Below, piece after piece: positions 29,370 to 31,054 of a DNA stretch of 31,054 nucleotides (positions are counted from its first letter, which is position 1; every line of letters begins with the position of its first letter). Origin of the DNA: an uncultured Ruminococcus sp. (GTDB taxonomy: Bacteria > Bacillota > Clostridia > Oscillospirales > Acutalibacteraceae); contig UQQD01000019.1 in the NCBI GenBank assembly GCA_900543095.1, positions 1-31,054 of the forward strand, in the 5' to 3' direction. A program made the position numbers and the translations under genes. Under the pieces are notes generated by a model. That model had not been told where the DNA came from. It saw only the letters and a program-made list of their open reading frames with translations, and did no database searches.

Positions 29370-30611
29370 ATGAAAAACAGAATTATATCAGTTGCTCTTG
29401 CAGCAATGATAGTACTTGTGTCGGTTTTTGCCCTTTCGGGCTGCGGCGACGGTGAATATCCCGTTGAGGTCGCAAATATAAAAATTGATAATGAACCAAA
29501 GAACATAGTAGTTCTTGACGCAGATACCGCCGATATAATCGAATGTGTCGGTTATGAAATAAAAATGGTCGGCAGAAGTGACGAAGTCGATCAAAAGAGC
29601 CTGAGTGTTGCTCCGAGCGTCGGAACTGCGGCTAATCCGGATATTCAAAAGATTAAGGACGCAGACACGGATATTGTTTTTGCAAACAATACGCTTGGCA
29701 ACGATACAAAGCAGCAGCTTGAACAAAGCGGTATCAAGGTTATTAAAATGTCTGTTGCCGATACCCCCGAACAGCTTAAAACAAACTACAATACTATCGG
29801 CAAGATACTCGGAGGAAATATCAGCGGAGCAGACAAAGGCAATTCCGCATACAGAGATTTGCTTGATGATATGCAAAAGGTAAAGGATAAGGTAACTGCC
29901 GCTGACAAGTCGGGCGTTTTAAATACGGTTTGTTATCTTTACTATGATGGTGACAAGCTAAAGCTGATGACAAGCGGTACCTACGGAGATATGCTTCTCG
30001 GTTATACCGGCTGCGTGAATGTTGCGGTAAATATTGATGAAAATAAGGTTGATGTAAACACCCTCAGGATTGCCAATCCGAACTACATTTTCTATGCCGA
30101 CGACGCTACGCTGAATGCGGTTAAGGCAGACAGCGTGCTTTCAAATCTTACTGCCGTTAAAGAAAACAAAGTCTTGATGATAACGGCAAACGAGATGAAT
30201 CGTCAGGGTTTTACGGCTCTTAACACACTTAACAAAATGGTAGGATTTATTCATCCCGAGCTTGCTGTTTCAACAAGTGATGAGGCGACTGTAAGCACAA
30301 CCGCACCAACTTCGGCGAACAATACCGCAGCAACCGAAGCCGCAAAGTCGGTTGCCGAGAAATACAATATAGACCTTGACGGACTTTCACTTGAATATGA
30401 AGATGAAAACGACAATGTAAAGGCAATGCAGCAAAGGCTCTATGATTTGGGCTATGTGACTGATAAAGAGAACATTACAGGCTACTACGGAGATGTTTCC
30501 AAGGACGCAGTAACCGAGTTCCAGAAAAAGAACGGTATAAAAGAAACTGGCAGCGCCGATAATGAAACGCTTGTAAAATTGTTCAGTGAAAGTGCGGTAA
30601 AGGCAGAGTAA
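29370..30611 (+). CDS. Substrate-binding lipoprotein (BtuF/FhuD-like) with C-terminal peptidoglycan-binding domain
   Basis: Lipoprotein of 413 aa. The signal peptide ends in lipobox LSGC (Cys25). Residues about 35-290 form a periplasmic-binding-like domain of the helical-backbone type (PKNIVVLDADTADIIECVG, IFYADDA, GFTALNTLNKM) that usually binds iron chelates or cobalamin. A Thr/Ala/Ser-rich linker (about 295-330) leads to a peptidoglycan-binding domain (about 345-408: VKAMQQRLYDLGYV...GYYGDVSKDAVTEFQKKNGI). That combination, with no ABC permease or ATPase gene adjacent, is unusual. I chose ATG 29370 because the first ATG lies within the GGAGG site. The ligand is not identified. Confidence 0.85.
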   Translation: MKNRIISVALAAMIVLVSVFALSGCGDGEYPVEVANIKIDNEPKNIVVLDADTADIIECVGYEIKMVGRSDEVDQKSLSVAPSVGTAANPDIQKIKDADTDIVFANNTLGNDTKQQLEQSGIKVIKMSVADTPEQLKTNYNTIGKILGGNISGADKGNSAYRDLLDDMQKVKDKVTAADKSGVLNTVCYLYYDGDKLKLMTSGTYGDMLLGYTGCVNVAVNIDENKVDVNTLRIANPNYIFYADDATLNAVKADSVLSNLTAVKENKVLMITANEMNRQGFTALNTLNKMVGFIHPELAVSTSDEATVSTTAPTSANNTAATEAAKSVAEKYNIDLDGLSLEYEDENDNVKAMQQRLYDLGYVTDKENITGYYGDVSKDAVTEFQKKNGIKETGSADNETLVKLFSESAVKAE

Positions 30612-30665
30612 GTCAAAATACAACAAGCGACTGTCGCATTTAGCACAAGTCAAAACCAAAAACAG

Positions 30666-30725
30666 AAAGCTATAATTCACAATCAGCAACCAAATGCGTG
30701 ATGTGGATTATAGCTTTTGCTTTTA
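30666..30725 (+). terminator. Terminator after the SBP gene
   Basis: AAAGCTATAAT (30666-30676) pairs perfectly with ATTATAGCTTT (30707-30717), followed by TGCTTTTATC. The loop is long (about 30 nt). Confidence 0.75.
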
Positions 30726-30950
30726 TCGGGTGATATATTTCATCTTCGTCCAAATACTGTTTTCAATTATGAAATCAAATTTGCCGATTTTTTAACATCG
30801 CATACTTTCCTTTTCCGTTTATTTATGATTTGAGCGTGTTGTAATTTTACGCTGAAACCTTGGGGAGATGACGCCCCTTTGCGTTGCTTTCATACATTAT
30901 TGTACCAAGGCTTAAAGTCAGCTGCAAGCTGTGTTCTGCGTCATTGTTTT
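30726..30950. other. Non-coding stretch with an inverted-repeat structure
   Basis: I see no gene here. CCTTGG (30858-30863) and CCAAGG (30905-30910) enclose a GGGG/CCCC hairpin (30862-30877), and AGCT repeats lie near 30920. It could be a small RNA or regulatory region; there is no clear promoter. Confidence 0.3.
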
Positions 30951-30952
30951 GT

Positions 30953-30990
30953 ATTAATAAAAGGGAGCACACTGAGAATGTGTACTCCCT
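30953..30990 (-). terminator. Terminator after tRNA-Leu
   Basis: On the minus strand GGGAGtACAC (30989-30980) pairs with GTGTgCTCCC, ending at 30963, with one mismatch, followed by TTTTATTAATAC. Confidence 0.8.
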
Positions 30991-31054
30991 TGGTGCAGGT
31001 AACAGGACTTGAACCTGCATGAAATTGCTTTCACATGGACCTGAACCATGCGCG
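30991..31054 (-). tRNA. tRNA-Leu (anticodon CAG), 3' part only
   Basis: On the minus strand the window enters at the anticodon arm CATGG-TTCAGGT-CCATG, whose loop gives anticodon CAG. It is followed by a long class II variable arm (TGAAA/TTTCA), the T-arm (GCAGG-TTCAAGT-CCTGT) and an acceptor strand ending in encoded CCA. The 5' half lies beyond the window. It reads CUG leucine codons. Confidence 0.9.

Overview
This window looks like a chromosomal segment of a Gram-positive, low-to-moderate GC Clostridia genome, most likely a gut Oscillospiraceae/Ruminococcaceae species. That is an inference from several things: a MurT/GatD pair, type III glutamine synthetase, ECF transporter S components under FMN and tetrahydrofolate riboswitches, a SAM-I riboswitch, an L10 leader, and strong TTGACA/TATAAT promoters with GGAGG ribosome binding sites. 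No phage, CRISPR array or intact insertion sequence is visible.

Layout. (1) 1-3200, plus strand: a MurT/GatD-like pair and a Bax inhibitor-1/YccA-family membrane protein, ending at a perfect palindromic terminator. (2) 3250-6910, minus strand: rpmG-secE-nusG-rplK-rplA-rplJ-rplL, with L1-site mimics and an L10 leader/attenuator. rplL ends at a terminator instead of running into rpoB. (3) 7035-11140, minus strand: gltX-glnS-SDR reductase (YmfI-like). (4) 11150-13081, minus strand: SAM riboswitch-metK and a small lipoprotein. (5) 13082-15490: an unstable-looking patch with a palindromic mini-element between 13-bp direct repeats, a structured-RNA candidate and a truncated GNAT gene, then a DinB-like gene and an RlmD-type methyltransferase gene. 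(6) 15491-26050: a nitrogen-assimilation block, gltB-gltD on the minus strand, divergent from glnA (GSIII) and an amt gene fused to a complete PII domain on the plus strand. (7) 26060-27980, plus strand: FMN riboswitch-ribU and THF riboswitch-folT. (8) 28060-30725, plus strand: a DUF815 ATPase and a substrate-binding lipoprotein with a C-terminal peptidoglycan-binding domain. (9) 30991-31054, minus strand: the 3' part of tRNA-Leu(CAG).

How the genes work together. GSIII makes glutamine, GOGAT (gltBD) recycles it to glutamate, and the Amt-PII protein imports and senses ammonium. The shared gltB/glnA intergenic region carries nine TGCAA motifs in about 215 bp, a likely array for a common regulator. 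glnA and amt each also have a terminator hairpin directly upstream, which suggests antitermination control. Translation genes (ribosomal proteins, GluRS, GlnRS, an rRNA methyltransferase, an EF-P-type reductase) and vitamin uptake genes make up the rest.

The best leads are: the GatD homologue that has lost both its catalytic Cys and the canonical His next to a divergent MurT; the Amt-PII fusion; the TGCAA array with its paired attenuators; the structured RNA beside the truncated GNAT gene, which resembles a HEARO/omega-RNA-type element without a nuclease gene; and the SBP-peptidoglycan-binding fusion.
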